NCBI RefSeq assembly: GCF_009687885.1
Contig: NZ_BLAF01000012.1
Span: 62,001 to 126,000, forward strand
Reading direction: 5' to 3'
DNA: 64,000 nucleotides
From: Acrocarpospora pleiomorpha
GTDB lineage: Bacteria > Actinomycetota > Actinomycetes > Streptosporangiales > Streptosporangiaceae
A program made the translations under genes and the position numbers. Below, piece by piece: positions 26,317 through 33,343 of the stretch; within the stretch, counting starts at the first letter, position 1, and every line of letters begins with the position of its first letter. A model generated the notes under the pieces. The model was not told where the DNA came from. It ran no database searches and worked only from the letters and a program-made list of their open reading frames with translations.

Positions 26317-27699
26317 TCAGCCGGTGACGGAGGCGACTGCCGCGCGGGCCTCGCCCAGCGCCGCGTCCAGGGCCCGGATTCCCTCGCCGGCCTCCTCGGC
26401 GGAGATGTTGATCGGGGGGACGGCGTGGATGCGGTTGAAGTTGGCGAACGGCAGCACACCGTTGGCCATGGTGGCCGCGATCACGGCGCCCATCTCGGGG
26501 CTGGAACCGCCGTACGGCGCCAGCGGCTCCCGGGTCTCGCGGTCAGCGACCAACTCGATGGCCCAGAACGCCCCCACACCCCGCACCTCACCGATCCACT
26601 GGTGACGCTCCGCCAATGAACGGAGGCTGGGACCGAAGACCTCCTCACCCAGCGCCGCACTGTGCTCCACGATCCGCTCGGCCTCCATCACCTCGATGCT
26701 CGCGACCGCCGCGGCACAGGCCAGCGGGTGACCCGAGTAGGTCAGACCACCCGGATAGGGCCGCTTGGCGAAGGACTGGAAAATCGCGTCGCTGATCGCC
26801 ACACCGCCGAGCGGCACGTACCCGGAGTTGACGCCCTTGGCGAAGGTCAGGAGGTCCGGAACGACACCCGCGTGCTCGATGGCGAACCACTCGCCGCTGC
26901 GCCCGAAGCCCGACATGACCTCATCGGCGATGAACACGATTCCATGCTTGTCGCACAGCTCCCTTACGCCGCGGAGGTAGCCCGGTGGTGGGATCATGAT
27001 GCCCGCGGTCCCGGGTATCGACTCGAGGATGACGGCCGCGATCGTCGAGGGGCCCTCGAGAGCGATGACCTGCTCGAGGTGATCGAGCGCGCGCTCGCGC
27101 TCCTCCTGCTCGGTCGTCGAGTGGAAGGGGCTGCGGTAGAGGAAGGGCCCGAAGAAGTGGACGTTGCCGGTGGAGCCGGTGTCGTTCGGCCAGCGCCGCG
27201 GGTCGCCGGTGACGTTGATCGCGAGCTGGGTGCCGCCGTGGTAGGAGCGGTAGGTGGAGAGGACTTTGTGCTTGCCCGTGTGCAGGCGCGCCATCCGGAT
27301 CGCGTGCTCGTTGGCGTCCGCTCCCCCGTTGGTGAAGAAGACCCGGTTGAGGTCGCCGGGCGTGTGCGAGGCGATCAGGCGGGCTGCCTCGGACCGGGTG
27401 CCGTTGGCGTACTGCGGCGCCACCGTGCACAACGCGGCCGCCTGCTCCTGGATGGCCTCCACAATGCGCGGGTGCCCATGACCCAGGTTGGTGTAGACCA
27501 GCTGAGAGGTGAAGTCGAGCAGCTTCCGGCCCTGGCCGTCCCACACGTACGAGCCCTCGGCCCGGGTGATCACAAGCGGGTTGATGAGCTCCTGGGCGGA
27601 CCAGGAGTGGAAGACGTGCTGCCGGTCGAGCTCGTAGGCGCGATCGGCGTCCTCGGTCAGGGCACGCATGCTGGCGTGCGTGGTCACGGTCTCAGGCAT
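26317..27699 (-). CDS. Class III (omega-amino acid) PLP-dependent aminotransferase
   Basis: A 460-residue fold-type I aminotransferase. The PLP Lys288 is in LLTFAKGVNSGYVPLGG and Asp259 in GIVFIADEVMSGFGRSG. FFTNGGADANEHAIRMAR binds the phosphate. It belongs to the omega-amino acid:pyruvate group (taurine, beta-alanine and similar), turning a primary amine into an aldehyde. The gene's ATG overlaps the end of a scrap of MmsA-type aldehyde dehydrogenase (27692-27817), the natural next enzyme for such an aldehyde. So the upstream end of this operon, and probably its promoter, has been lost. What drives transcription now is unclear. Confidence 0.9.
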   Translation of the reverse strand: MPETVTTHASMRALTEDADRAYELDRQHVFHSWSAQELINPLVITRAEGSYVWDGQGRKLLDFTSQLVYTNLGHGHPRIVEAIQEQAAALCTVAPQYANGTRSEAARLIASHTPGDLNRVFFTNGGADANEHAIRMARLHTGKHKVLSTYRSYHGGTQLAINVTGDPRRWPNDTGSTGNVHFFGPFLYRSPFHSTTEQEERERALDHLEQVIALEGPSTIAAVILESIPGTAGIMIPPPGYLRGVRELCDKHGIVFIADEVMSGFGRSGEWFAIEHAGVVPDLLTFAKGVNSGYVPLGGVAISDAIFQSFAKRPYPGGLTYSGHPLACAAAVASIEVMEAERIVEHSAALGEEVFGPSLRSLAERHQWIGEVRGVGAFWAIELVADRETREPLAPYGGSSPEMGAVIAATMANGVLPFANFNRIHAVPPINISAEEAGEGIRALDAALGEARAAVASVTG

Positions 27700-27817
27700 T
27701 TTGCGGGAACCTCAGTAGGTGTGCGTCGGTCTCGAAGCGGCGCGCGGCGTCACCGTCGTTGGTGAAGGTTGCGGTCCCGTTACCGTACTCGTTGGCGTCG
27801 ACCAGCTCGACCGCCGC
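27692..27817 (-). pseudogene. Fragment of MmsA-type (CoA-acylating) aldehyde dehydrogenase
   Basis: The minus-strand frame from 27817 down to about 27731 reads AAVELVDANEYGNGTATFTN then DGDAARRFE. This is the well-conserved segment of methylmalonate-semialdehyde dehydrogenases near their C-terminal third. It is preceded immediately by an in-frame TAG (27820-27818), and past 27731 the homology ends until a TGA at 27694-27692. Only about 30 residues of a roughly 490-residue enzyme remain. The fragment overlaps the aminotransferase start. The enzyme would have oxidised the semialdehyde made by that aminotransferase. Confidence 0.7.
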
Positions 27818-27820
27818 CTA

Positions 27821-27903
27821 TCGGCGAGCCCTGGACGGACATCATCACGGTGATCAAGACCGCCGACACCGCCAGCATCGGACGAGTCACGCCGTCGCTG
27901 TGA
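27821..27903 (+). pseudogene. C-terminal scrap of an unidentified plus-strand gene
   Basis: Next to the aldehyde-dehydrogenase fragment a plus-strand frame reads IGEPWTDIITVIKTADTASI and ends TPSL with TGA at 27901-27903. A strong hairpin follows 5 bases later. A short coding-like tail plus terminator suggests the 3' end of a gene whose upstream part was removed at about 27820. I do not recognise the protein. Confidence 0.35.
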
Positions 27904-27908
27904 CGGAG

Positions 27909-27950
27909 CGGCCCCGACACCCTGGCTCCAGGGGCGGCGTGTCGGGGCCG
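27909..27950. terminator. Strong GC hairpin, probable bidirectional terminator
   Basis: CGGCCCCGACAC (27909-27920) pairs perfectly with GTGTCGGGGCCG (27939-27950). The 18-base loop itself can fold (CCTGG/CCAGG). There is no long T-run, as is common in high-GC actinomycetes. It lies between the plus-strand gene scrap and the 3' end of the RTX gene, so it could serve both. Confidence 0.75.
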
Positions 27951-27969
27951 TGGCCCGGGGTGGCGAAGG

Positions 27970-28911
27970 TTACAGCTCGCAGCCGATTTCCACGTCGGCG
28001 CCCAGACCGCCGTTGCAGTCGTCGGCGAAGCCGACGCCGCCGTTCAGGGTGTCGTTGCCCGAACCGCCCCGCAGGGTGTCGTTGCCCAGACCGCCGGTCA
28101 AGGTGTCGTTGCCCCAGCCGCCGGTCAACGTGTCGGGGCCTAAGCCACCGTTCAGAGTGTCGTTGCCCCAGCCGCCTTTCAGGGTGTCGGTGCCGATGCC
28201 TCCGTTCAGGGTGTCGGCGCCGGACTTGCCGGCTATGACATCGTTGCCGCCTCCGCCGGTCAGGGTGTTGGCGAGGGTGTCGCCGGTCAGGGTGTCGGAC
28301 GCGGAGCCGCCGATGACGTTCTCGACGCCGTTCAGGGTGTCGGCTTCGCCGGCCTCACCGCAGGGGCAGGCGGCCAGGTCGACGGTGACCGGGGCGACGC
28401 GGGCGGCGTAGCTGACGGTGTCGGTGCCGGTGCCGCCGTCGATCAGGTGCTGGCCGGGGCCGGAGTGGATGAGGTCGTCGCCCGGGCCGCCGTCGACCAG
28501 GGAGCCGACGCTGCCGGGGAAGCCGTAGGCGATGTCGTCGCCGGAGCCCAGGCCGATCAGGGCATGGTTGGGGCCCGTCGGGTTGACGATGTCGTCGAGG
28601 TCGCCGACGTCGACGATGAGCTGGCCGCCGAACCCGAACTCGGCCGTGCACTGGACCAGGGTGAGGTCCCTGGCGTTGGGGTGGGTGCACCCCTCGAGCG
28701 GGGTGATGGCGACGATGTCGTCGACAAGGTAGGTGTTGGCGTCGGTGCGGGTGAACACCACGTGGTTGACCTGGCCCGGCGCGGCCGTGTAGTTGAGTTC
28801 GCCGCCCTGGACCCACGCGTTGGTGTCGATCGCGTAGGCGGGGGCCACCGCGATCGTGGTGGAGAAAATGAGAACCGCCGCGACGACCGCGGCTGAGCGT
28901 AGTGCTGACAT
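27970..28911 (-). CDS. Secreted RTX (hemolysin-type calcium-binding repeat) protein
   Basis: A 313-residue protein. The first 27 residues ([23 protein letters not shown] and surrounding) form a Sec signal peptide. The middle is a beta-rich region of about 150 residues with no recognised enzyme motif. The C-terminal 100 residues carry about eight nonapeptide RTX repeats of the form GGxGxDxLx (for example [17 protein letters not shown]), which bind calcium in a parallel beta-roll. The protein ends with two further cysteines ([15 protein letters not shown]). In Gram-negative bacteria such repeats go with type I secretion; here a Sec signal is used. No enzymatic domain is visible, so a structural or adhesive role is possible but unproven. 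Confidence 0.85.
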   Translation of the reverse strand: MSALRSAAVVAAVLIFSTTIAVAPAYAIDTNAWVQGGELNYTAAPGQVNHVVFTRTDANTYLVDDIVAITPLEGCTHPNARDLTLVQCTAEFGFGGQLIVDVGDLDDIVNPTGPNHALIGLGSGDDIAYGFPGSVGSLVDGGPGDDLIHSGPGQHLIDGGTGTDTVSYAARVAPVTVDLAACPCGEAGEADTLNGVENVIGGSASDTLTGDTLANTLTGGGGNDVIAGKSGADTLNGGIGTDTLKGGWGNDTLNGGLGPDTLTGGWGNDTLTGGLGNDTLRGGSGNDTLNGGVGFADDCNGGLGADVEIGCEL

Positions 28912-29156
28912 GTGCTTCTCCTGTCGGAGTGGACTGCCTGACCGCAGGGTCTGCCCATGCCGTTGAGAGCTGGTTGCCCGCCACTTGCAGGCGTCAGCGG
29001 CTGCGCCGTTCGAGGACGAATCACCAGCGAGGCAGACGAGGCAACAGTCCGGCGATCAGGCAGTTCCACCGAGAGCTGGCCAACGACCCCGGCATTGGGG
29101 GTCGACGCCGCTTACGAAGGCCGCCGAGGGCGCGGCCGACCGGGGCCGGCCGTCGA

Positions 29157-29969
29157 TCACGAGTAGTCCGGGACCAGTTCCCGCTGGTCGATCACCTGGT
29201 CGGCGGGCGGGGCGGTGACCACCAGAGGCTGCCCCCACCCGCTGAACCGGGTATCGACGCTCGCCGCGCCCGGGTGCGTGCCCCAGCCGGAGGGCTCCGA
29301 GGTACGCAGGCGGGTGGGCAGGCCCTTGGCGTCGGTCCAGAGCCACCAGCTGATCTTCTTGTGGTCGTTGTCGTACCAGCTCCGGGCGGCCTTGGACAGC
29401 TCGACATAGGTGGTCGTGCCCTGGTAGAGCCGCCCGCCGGAGTCGAGCCTCCCGGTCTTTCCGGCCAGCAGGACGGTGAGGACGCGTGGGTCGTACACGT
29501 TGATCGGCTGAACAGTGACGTGCGGGGAGTCCTGGGCGCTCGGAATCTGCCTGACCCAGGGCTTGCCGTCCTGAAATTCGGGCTCGCCGCGCACATAGGT
29601 GGATCCGCCGGTGCTGATGAAGTTGTACTCGTCCACCGAGTCCCTGGAGGCCTGCGCGTCCGCTTCCAGCGTCCACGGCTCCGGGTCGGGAACGCCGGAG
29701 AACTGCGCGTAGGAGCCGACCGGACCGGTGGGGCTGAGCTGGACCAGGCTGTGAACGCGGATCCGGCGCCAGCCCCCCTTCGACAGGGAGTACCGGCCGA
29801 CCTCGAAGACCTCGACACCGCGCTGGTGTCGCAACTGGTTCTTGACCGCCTGCGCGGGGTTCGGGGCGCCGGAGCCCCCGAGGGCCGGCGCCGGGATGCA
29901 CAAGACCAGCAGACCGGTGGCGACCAACGCGACCCATCGCTTCAGGGGGTTCTCATCCTTTGTTCTCAA
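29157..29969 (-). CDS. Secreted LolA/LppX-like paralogue, copy 2
   Basis: A protein of up to 270 residues with an N-terminal signal peptide (WVALVATGLLVLCIPAPALG). The region after it resembles copy 1 (29979-30752). Shared blocks are QLRH..GV, VQLSPTGPV, WWLWTDAKGLPTRLRT and GQPLVVTAPPADQVID. The WTDAKGLPTR...APPADQV ending is common in actinobacterial secreted proteins with a LolA/LppX-like lipid-binding fold, but I infer this fold only loosely. The frame opens with TTG at 29969. A CTG at 29942-29940, placed 10 bases after AAAGGA, is an alternative, so the start is unsure. It lies 10 bases after copy 1 in the same unit. Confidence 0.7.
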   Translation of the reverse strand: MRTKDENPLKRWVALVATGLLVLCIPAPALGGSGAPNPAQAVKNQLRHQRGVEVFEVGRYSLSKGGWRRIRVHSLVQLSPTGPVGSYAQFSGVPDPEPWTLEADAQASRDSVDEYNFISTGGSTYVRGEPEFQDGKPWVRQIPSAQDSPHVTVQPINVYDPRVLTVLLAGKTGRLDSGGRLYQGTTTYVELSKAARSWYDNDHKKISWWLWTDAKGLPTRLRTSEPSGWGTHPGAASVDTRFSGWGQPLVVTAPPADQVIDQRELVPDYS

Positions 29970-29978
29970 TGGACGGGT

Positions 29979-30752
29979 TCACAGGTCGTCCGCGTCGATC
30001 ACCTGGTCGGCGGGTGGGGCGGTGACGACCAGCGGGAATCCCCAGTCGCGGTAGCGGGTGTCGAAGCTCACGCCGATCCTCAGGTCCCCGCCGCCGAGGA
30101 AGTCCGTGGTGCGGAGCCGGGTGGGCAGGCCCTTGGCGTCGGTCCAGAGCCACCAGTTGATCTTGTCCTTGGCGTGGCGGGTGGCGGCGACGCCCAGCTG
30201 CTCGCGGGTCACGACGCCGCGGTAGGCGTACCCGCCCGGGACGGCCTTGCCGGTGGCGCCCCGCAGCAGGATGCGCAGGACCCGCGCGTCGAACACGTCG
30301 ATCGCCTGGTGGCTGAAATACCGGGCGTAGGAGGCATGCGGCTTCGCCCGGATCCATGACTTGCCCGCGGGGAGGCTGCCGGGCTCGGCATGCAGGTACG
30401 TGACTCCGTTGACATGAGTGATGTCGTCCCAGTCCACCATGGCGATGGAGTCGCGCGCGTCGATCGCCCGCTGGTCCATGTCCGGCAAGGGCATGAAGTA
30501 GAGGGAGGCGTCATAGGCGACCGGCCCGGTGGGGCTCAGCTGCACCTGACTGCGCATGCGGTCGGAGGGAACGTAGTCCTTCCCGAAGATCAACACGGAG
30601 AGCTCGGAAATCCGTACCCCGTGGCCATGGCGCAGCTGTTTCTGTACGGCCCGTGCCGGGTCCGGAGTGCGGGGCTGCGCGACCGCCGCGGCGGGGGCGG
30701 CCACGGCCCCAGCCAGCAGGGCGGCCAGGGCCAAGGCTAACCATCGCCTCAT
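29979..30752 (-). CDS. Secreted LolA/LppX-like paralogue, copy 1
   Basis: A 257-residue exported protein with signal peptide MRRWLALALAALLAGAVAAP. It shares order and motifs with the downstream copy, including VQLSPTGPV and WWLWTDAKGLPTRLRT. The N-terminal and middle halves are more diverged than the C-terminal 80 residues. The two genes are a tandem duplication. ATG 30752 is preferred because AAGGA lies upstream and the signal peptide starts here; an earlier ATG at 30803 adds a hydrophilic stretch. No catalytic residues are seen. Confidence 0.72.
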   Translation of the reverse strand: MRRWLALALAALLAGAVAAPAAAVAQPRTPDPARAVQKQLRHGHGVRISELSVLIFGKDYVPSDRMRSQVQLSPTGPVAYDASLYFMPLPDMDQRAIDARDSIAMVDWDDITHVNGVTYLHAEPGSLPAGKSWIRAKPHASYARYFSHQAIDVFDARVLRILLRGATGKAVPGGYAYRGVVTREQLGVAATRHAKDKINWWLWTDAKGLPTRLRTTDFLGGGDLRIGVSFDTRYRDWGFPLVVTAPPADQVIDADDL

Positions 30753-30873
30753 GAAGCCTTTTTCCTTCCGGAAAGAACTGTGATCATGCGGAATGGTCAT
30801 CATTGCAGACGACGATGGCGCGATTGATGAACATTTGAAGGGAATTCGTGGCCTTGACCAACCGGCCGCCGGC

Positions 30874-31317
30874 TCAGTGCCAGTCGCTGATCTGCACGTC
30901 CCGTGGTGCTGGTGCGCCCTCGCCGGTCTCGACCAGGGACTTCAGGCTCATCAGGAACGAGCCCCACTTGGTGCTGCAGTGGTGCATGAACTCCACGGGC
31001 TCCTTCCAGCCCTGGTGCTTGAACAGCACGATCGTGTAGTCGCCGTCCTGGCGGAGGTCCCAGTCGATCGTCGTCCCGAGCCATTCCTCGGGGCCGTCGA
31101 CCACCCGCCATGCCACCCGCTCGTACGGCCGTAGCTCGACGACCTCCATGTCGAAGCCGCCGACCGGGAACCGGAACTCGAGTACGCCGCCGAGGTCGCC
31201 GCTCCCCTTCGTGTCGTCGGTCCACCAGCCGGCGAGGCCCTCGACGGTCGTCAGCGCGTCGTACACCTTCTCCGGTGCCGGGGTCTTGACCCCGACCCTG
31301 TGCAGAATGTCCACCAT
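30874..31317 (-). CDS. SRPBCC (AHSA1/START-like) domain protein
   Basis: A 147-residue single-domain protein of the SRPBCC superfamily, a fold with a hydrophobic cavity. It shows VDILHRVGVKTPAPEKVYDA, GLAGWWTDDTKGSGDLGGVL, FEVVELRPYERVAWRVV-like strands and a C-terminal helix WGSFLMSLKSLVETGEG. It starts with ATG 31317, 21 bases after the ArsR gene stop, with AAGGAGA upstream. Its partnership with an ArsR gene is a common actinobacterial pattern; ligands are generally unknown. Confidence 0.87.
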   Translation of the reverse strand: MVDILHRVGVKTPAPEKVYDALTTVEGLAGWWTDDTKGSGDLGGVLEFRFPVGGFDMEVVELRPYERVAWRVVDGPEEWLGTTIDWDLRQDGDYTIVLFKHQGWKEPVEFMHHCSTKWGSFLMSLKSLVETGEGAPAPRDVQISDWH

Positions 31318-31337
31318 CTCGGCTCTCCTTGGTCTCG

Positions 31338-31688
31338 TCAGTCCTGTTGGGTGCGCTGGATCGCCTCGGCGATGCGCTTGATCCGCTGCAGCCGGGCGTC
31401 CCACGCGGACCCGACCGACGACAGCTGGGCCACGGCGCGGGCGAGCTGGGCGTCGTCCACCCGGTATCGCTTCTCCCGGCCCGCCGGGGTCGCGCGGACC
31501 AGGCCGACCCGGTCGAGGACGCCGAGGTGCTTGGCCACCGCCTGACGGGTGACCGGCAGTCGCTGGCTCAGCGTGGTCGCGGTGCCGTCGCCCTCGATGA
31601 GCAGCAGGTCGAGCATCCGGCGCCGGGTCGGGTCCCCGATCGCGGACCAGAGGTCGTCGTCGACCTTCTCGGCCACTGGAGTGCTCAT
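31338..31688 (-). CDS. ArsR-family transcriptional regulator
   Basis: A 116-residue winged helix-turn-helix regulator: DLWSAIGDPTRRRMLDLLL, the recognition region LPVTRQAVAKHLGVLDRVGL and the wing ATPAGREKRYRVDD. No metal-binding CxC motif is present, which fits the non-metal ArsR group that accompanies AHSA1-like proteins. It overlaps the upstream SRPBCC gene by 4 bases. Two GCAAC-N5-GTTGC repeats in front of the operon (32158-32172 and 32203-32217) are its likely sites. Confidence 0.92.
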   Translation of the reverse strand: MSTPVAEKVDDDLWSAIGDPTRRRMLDLLLIEGDGTATTLSQRLPVTRQAVAKHLGVLDRVGLVRATPAGREKRYRVDDAQLARAVAQLSSVGSAWDARLQRIKRIAEAIQRTQQD

Positions 31689-32146
31689 GACCGCGCCTCC
31701 AGCGTCGCGACGTACGGTGCCAGCCGCGGCAGAAAGAAATCCCAGCCGGTGATGTGCTCCTTGTACTGCTGCTCGAGGACGGCGGCCTCCCAGCCCATCT
31801 CGCGGAAGCCGGTCTCGGTCATCTTGAGCAGCGTTCCGCCGCCCGACGGGGTCAGGTCGAAGGTGACCAGCAGCGAGTTGCCCTCCGCCGCGACCTCGCC
31901 GACCGGGTGGGTCCAGCGGAACGAGAACGTCCGCGGCGGTCGCGCGTCGACGACGGTGAACCCCACCACTCCCCCGCCGGCGTCGGGGTCACCGAAGACG
32001 ATCTCCCCCGTCGACCCGGGCGCCGGCTCGTACCGGGCGTCGTCCGGCCACCACTCCTTGAGGTGGCCGGGACTGCTCACCACCTCGAAGACGATCTCGG
32101 GCGACGCCTCGACGTAGATCTCGCGCTCGATGGTTCCGAACTCCAT
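31685..32146 (-). CDS. SRPBCC (AHSA1-like) domain protein, first gene of operon
   Basis: A 153-residue AHSA1/START-like protein: GTIEREIYVEASPEIVFEVV, PGHLKEWWPDDARYEPAPG, FSFRWTHPVG and LLKMTETGFREMGWE. ATG 32146 has AGGAGG 8 bases upstream, so I prefer it to an upstream ATG at 32206 that lies in the operator region. The stop overlaps the ArsR start as ATGA. This and the SRPBCC gene at 30874-31317 are distant relatives flanking the regulator. Confidence 0.88.
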   Translation of the reverse strand: MEFGTIEREIYVEASPEIVFEVVSSPGHLKEWWPDDARYEPAPGSTGEIVFGDPDAGGGVVGFTVVDARPPRTFSFRWTHPVGEVAAEGNSLLVTFDLTPSGGGTLLKMTETGFREMGWEAAVLEQQYKEHITGWDFFLPRLAPYVATLEARS

Positions 32147-32157
32147 GCCATCCTCCT

Positions 32158-32172
32158 GCAACGTTTGGTTGC
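32158..32172. promoter_or_regulatory. Inverted repeat GCAAC-N5-GTTGC, ArsR site 1
   Basis: GCAAC-GTTTG-GTTGC lies between the ribosome-binding site region and the upstream promoter of the SRPBCC-ArsR-SRPBCC operon. It matches site 2, 45 bases away, in both half-sites and spacing. Confidence 0.6.
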
Positions 32173-32202
32173 GCATCAGGCTATCCGGAAGGCTGACATT
32201 AC

Positions 32203-32217
32203 GCAACCATCAGTTGC
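32203..32217. promoter_or_regulatory. Inverted repeat GCAAC-N5-GTTGC, ArsR site 2
   Basis: GCAAC-CATCA-GTTGC is identical in its half-sites to the repeat at 32158-32172. The 45-base centre-to-centre distance puts both on a similar helical phase (about four turns), as expected for cooperative binding by one dimeric regulator. Confidence 0.6.
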
Positions 32218-32476
32218 ATCTTGGAGATACCGGCCCATCTGTCGGTGTCTAGGGCAATTGGCACCCAATGCTGATCACAGCCATGGGATGATGGCGCCGC
32301 GGTTCCGCGGATGATCGCCACCGTGCCGTCTGCCACCGTCATCCGTGCCGTCAGGGCGCCCGGCTTTTTGTCGGTCGGGAGCGCTAACGTTCGGCGCATC
32401 AAGCAATGGCGGGGGTTTGGAGAATCACAAAACCCCTGCTCATTCGACGTTTCATGCTTCTGGAAGGCGGGGACCG

Positions 32477-33343
32477 TTGGGTTGGCTGGCAGCGGGCGAC
32501 CAGTACGAGGTCGCCCTCATAGAGGGCCGGGTGGCGGCGCGCGCCACTTCGGGCCGGGCGGCGGGACGGCAGCTGAAATCGCTGCCGAAGGCACTGCGTG
32601 ATCATCCTGAGGTGGACCGGCTGCGCCGCTTCGCCGAGTGGCTCGACCGTCACGCCGCCGCGTGCGTGGCGCAGACGGATCTGTGGATGGTGTCGTCGCT
32701 GCCCGTGCCGACCGGGCTGCTGGCCCGCGTGTGGCCGGACGAGGCGTGGCAGTCGGCGCTGCGCGACCTGGCCGTGGTCGGCGACGACCCCGACGAGGTG
32801 GGCTTCCTGCGCGACGCCACCGAGGCGGGCGAGCTGCGGGTGGTCAACCTGGACGGCGAGACCGTACGGCTGTCGCCGGCCACGGTGACGCTGCCGCATC
32901 CGGTGCTGCTGCCCGACCTGGACGACCTGCGGGAGTTCGCCGCCGAGCTGGGCGTAGTCCAGAAGGTCGAGCAGATCCACCGCGCCACCTGGCGCAAGCC
33001 GGCCGATCTGGCCGACAACGCGACGACCGTGACGGAGTTCTCCGGCGGCACATACGACTCCAGGTTCGCGCTGGCCGCGCGGGCCACGTCGCTCGGCTAC
33101 CGGGTCACCGGCGGCTACGCCACGTGCCGGGTCCGCGACACCGGCGCCATCGTCGAGGCGAGCGTCTGGATCGGCGAGCCGTACTGGGACGACGAGGTGA
33201 CCACGGGCGGCCTGAGCTGGCAGGACCTCGACGGCAGGACGCTGCCGCTGCGCGAGGTCGGGCCGGTGGCGTGGTCGGAGGGGATGCGAATGGCCGCGGC
33301 GCTGCACGCGGGACGGCGAGTCGAGGAGGGCAAGGACACGTGA
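32477..33343 (+). CDS. DUF4132 domain protein, first gene of MoxR-vWA operon
   Basis: A 288-residue protein. I start it at TTG 32477 (LGWLAAGDQYEVALIEG), with GGAAGG 9 bases upstream, because homologues begin with this strand. The body matches the DUF4132 module: SLPKALRDHPEVDRLRRFAE, PHPVLLPDLDDLREFAAELG, VEQIHRATWRKP and YDSRFALAARATSLGYRVTG. DUF4132 is the domain of E. coli YehI/MolR-type proteins. Its biochemical role is unknown. It is coupled to the next gene by a GTGA overlap and is co-transcribed with the MoxR ATPase and vWA genes. A 7-bp hairpin (32412-32418 with 32430-32436) lies in its leader. Confidence 0.8.
   Translation: MGWLAAGDQYEVALIEGRVAARATSGRAAGRQLKSLPKALRDHPEVDRLRRFAEWLDRHAAACVAQTDLWMVSSLPVPTGLLARVWPDEAWQSALRDLAVVGDDPDEVGFLRDATEAGELRVVNLDGETVRLSPATVTLPHPVLLPDLDDLREFAAELGVVQKVEQIHRATWRKPADLADNATTVTEFSGGTYDSRFALAARATSLGYRVTGGYATCRVRDTGAIVEASVWIGEPYWDDEVTTGGLSWQDLDGRTLPLREVGPVAWSEGMRMAAALHAGRRVEEGKDT

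Noticed and set aside
28010..28270. Tandem DNA repeats of about 27 bases that might suggest CRISPR or a satellite
   Set aside because: They are the coding repeats of the RTX nonapeptides in the 27970-28911 gene. Spacing is continuous without variable spacers, so not CRISPR.
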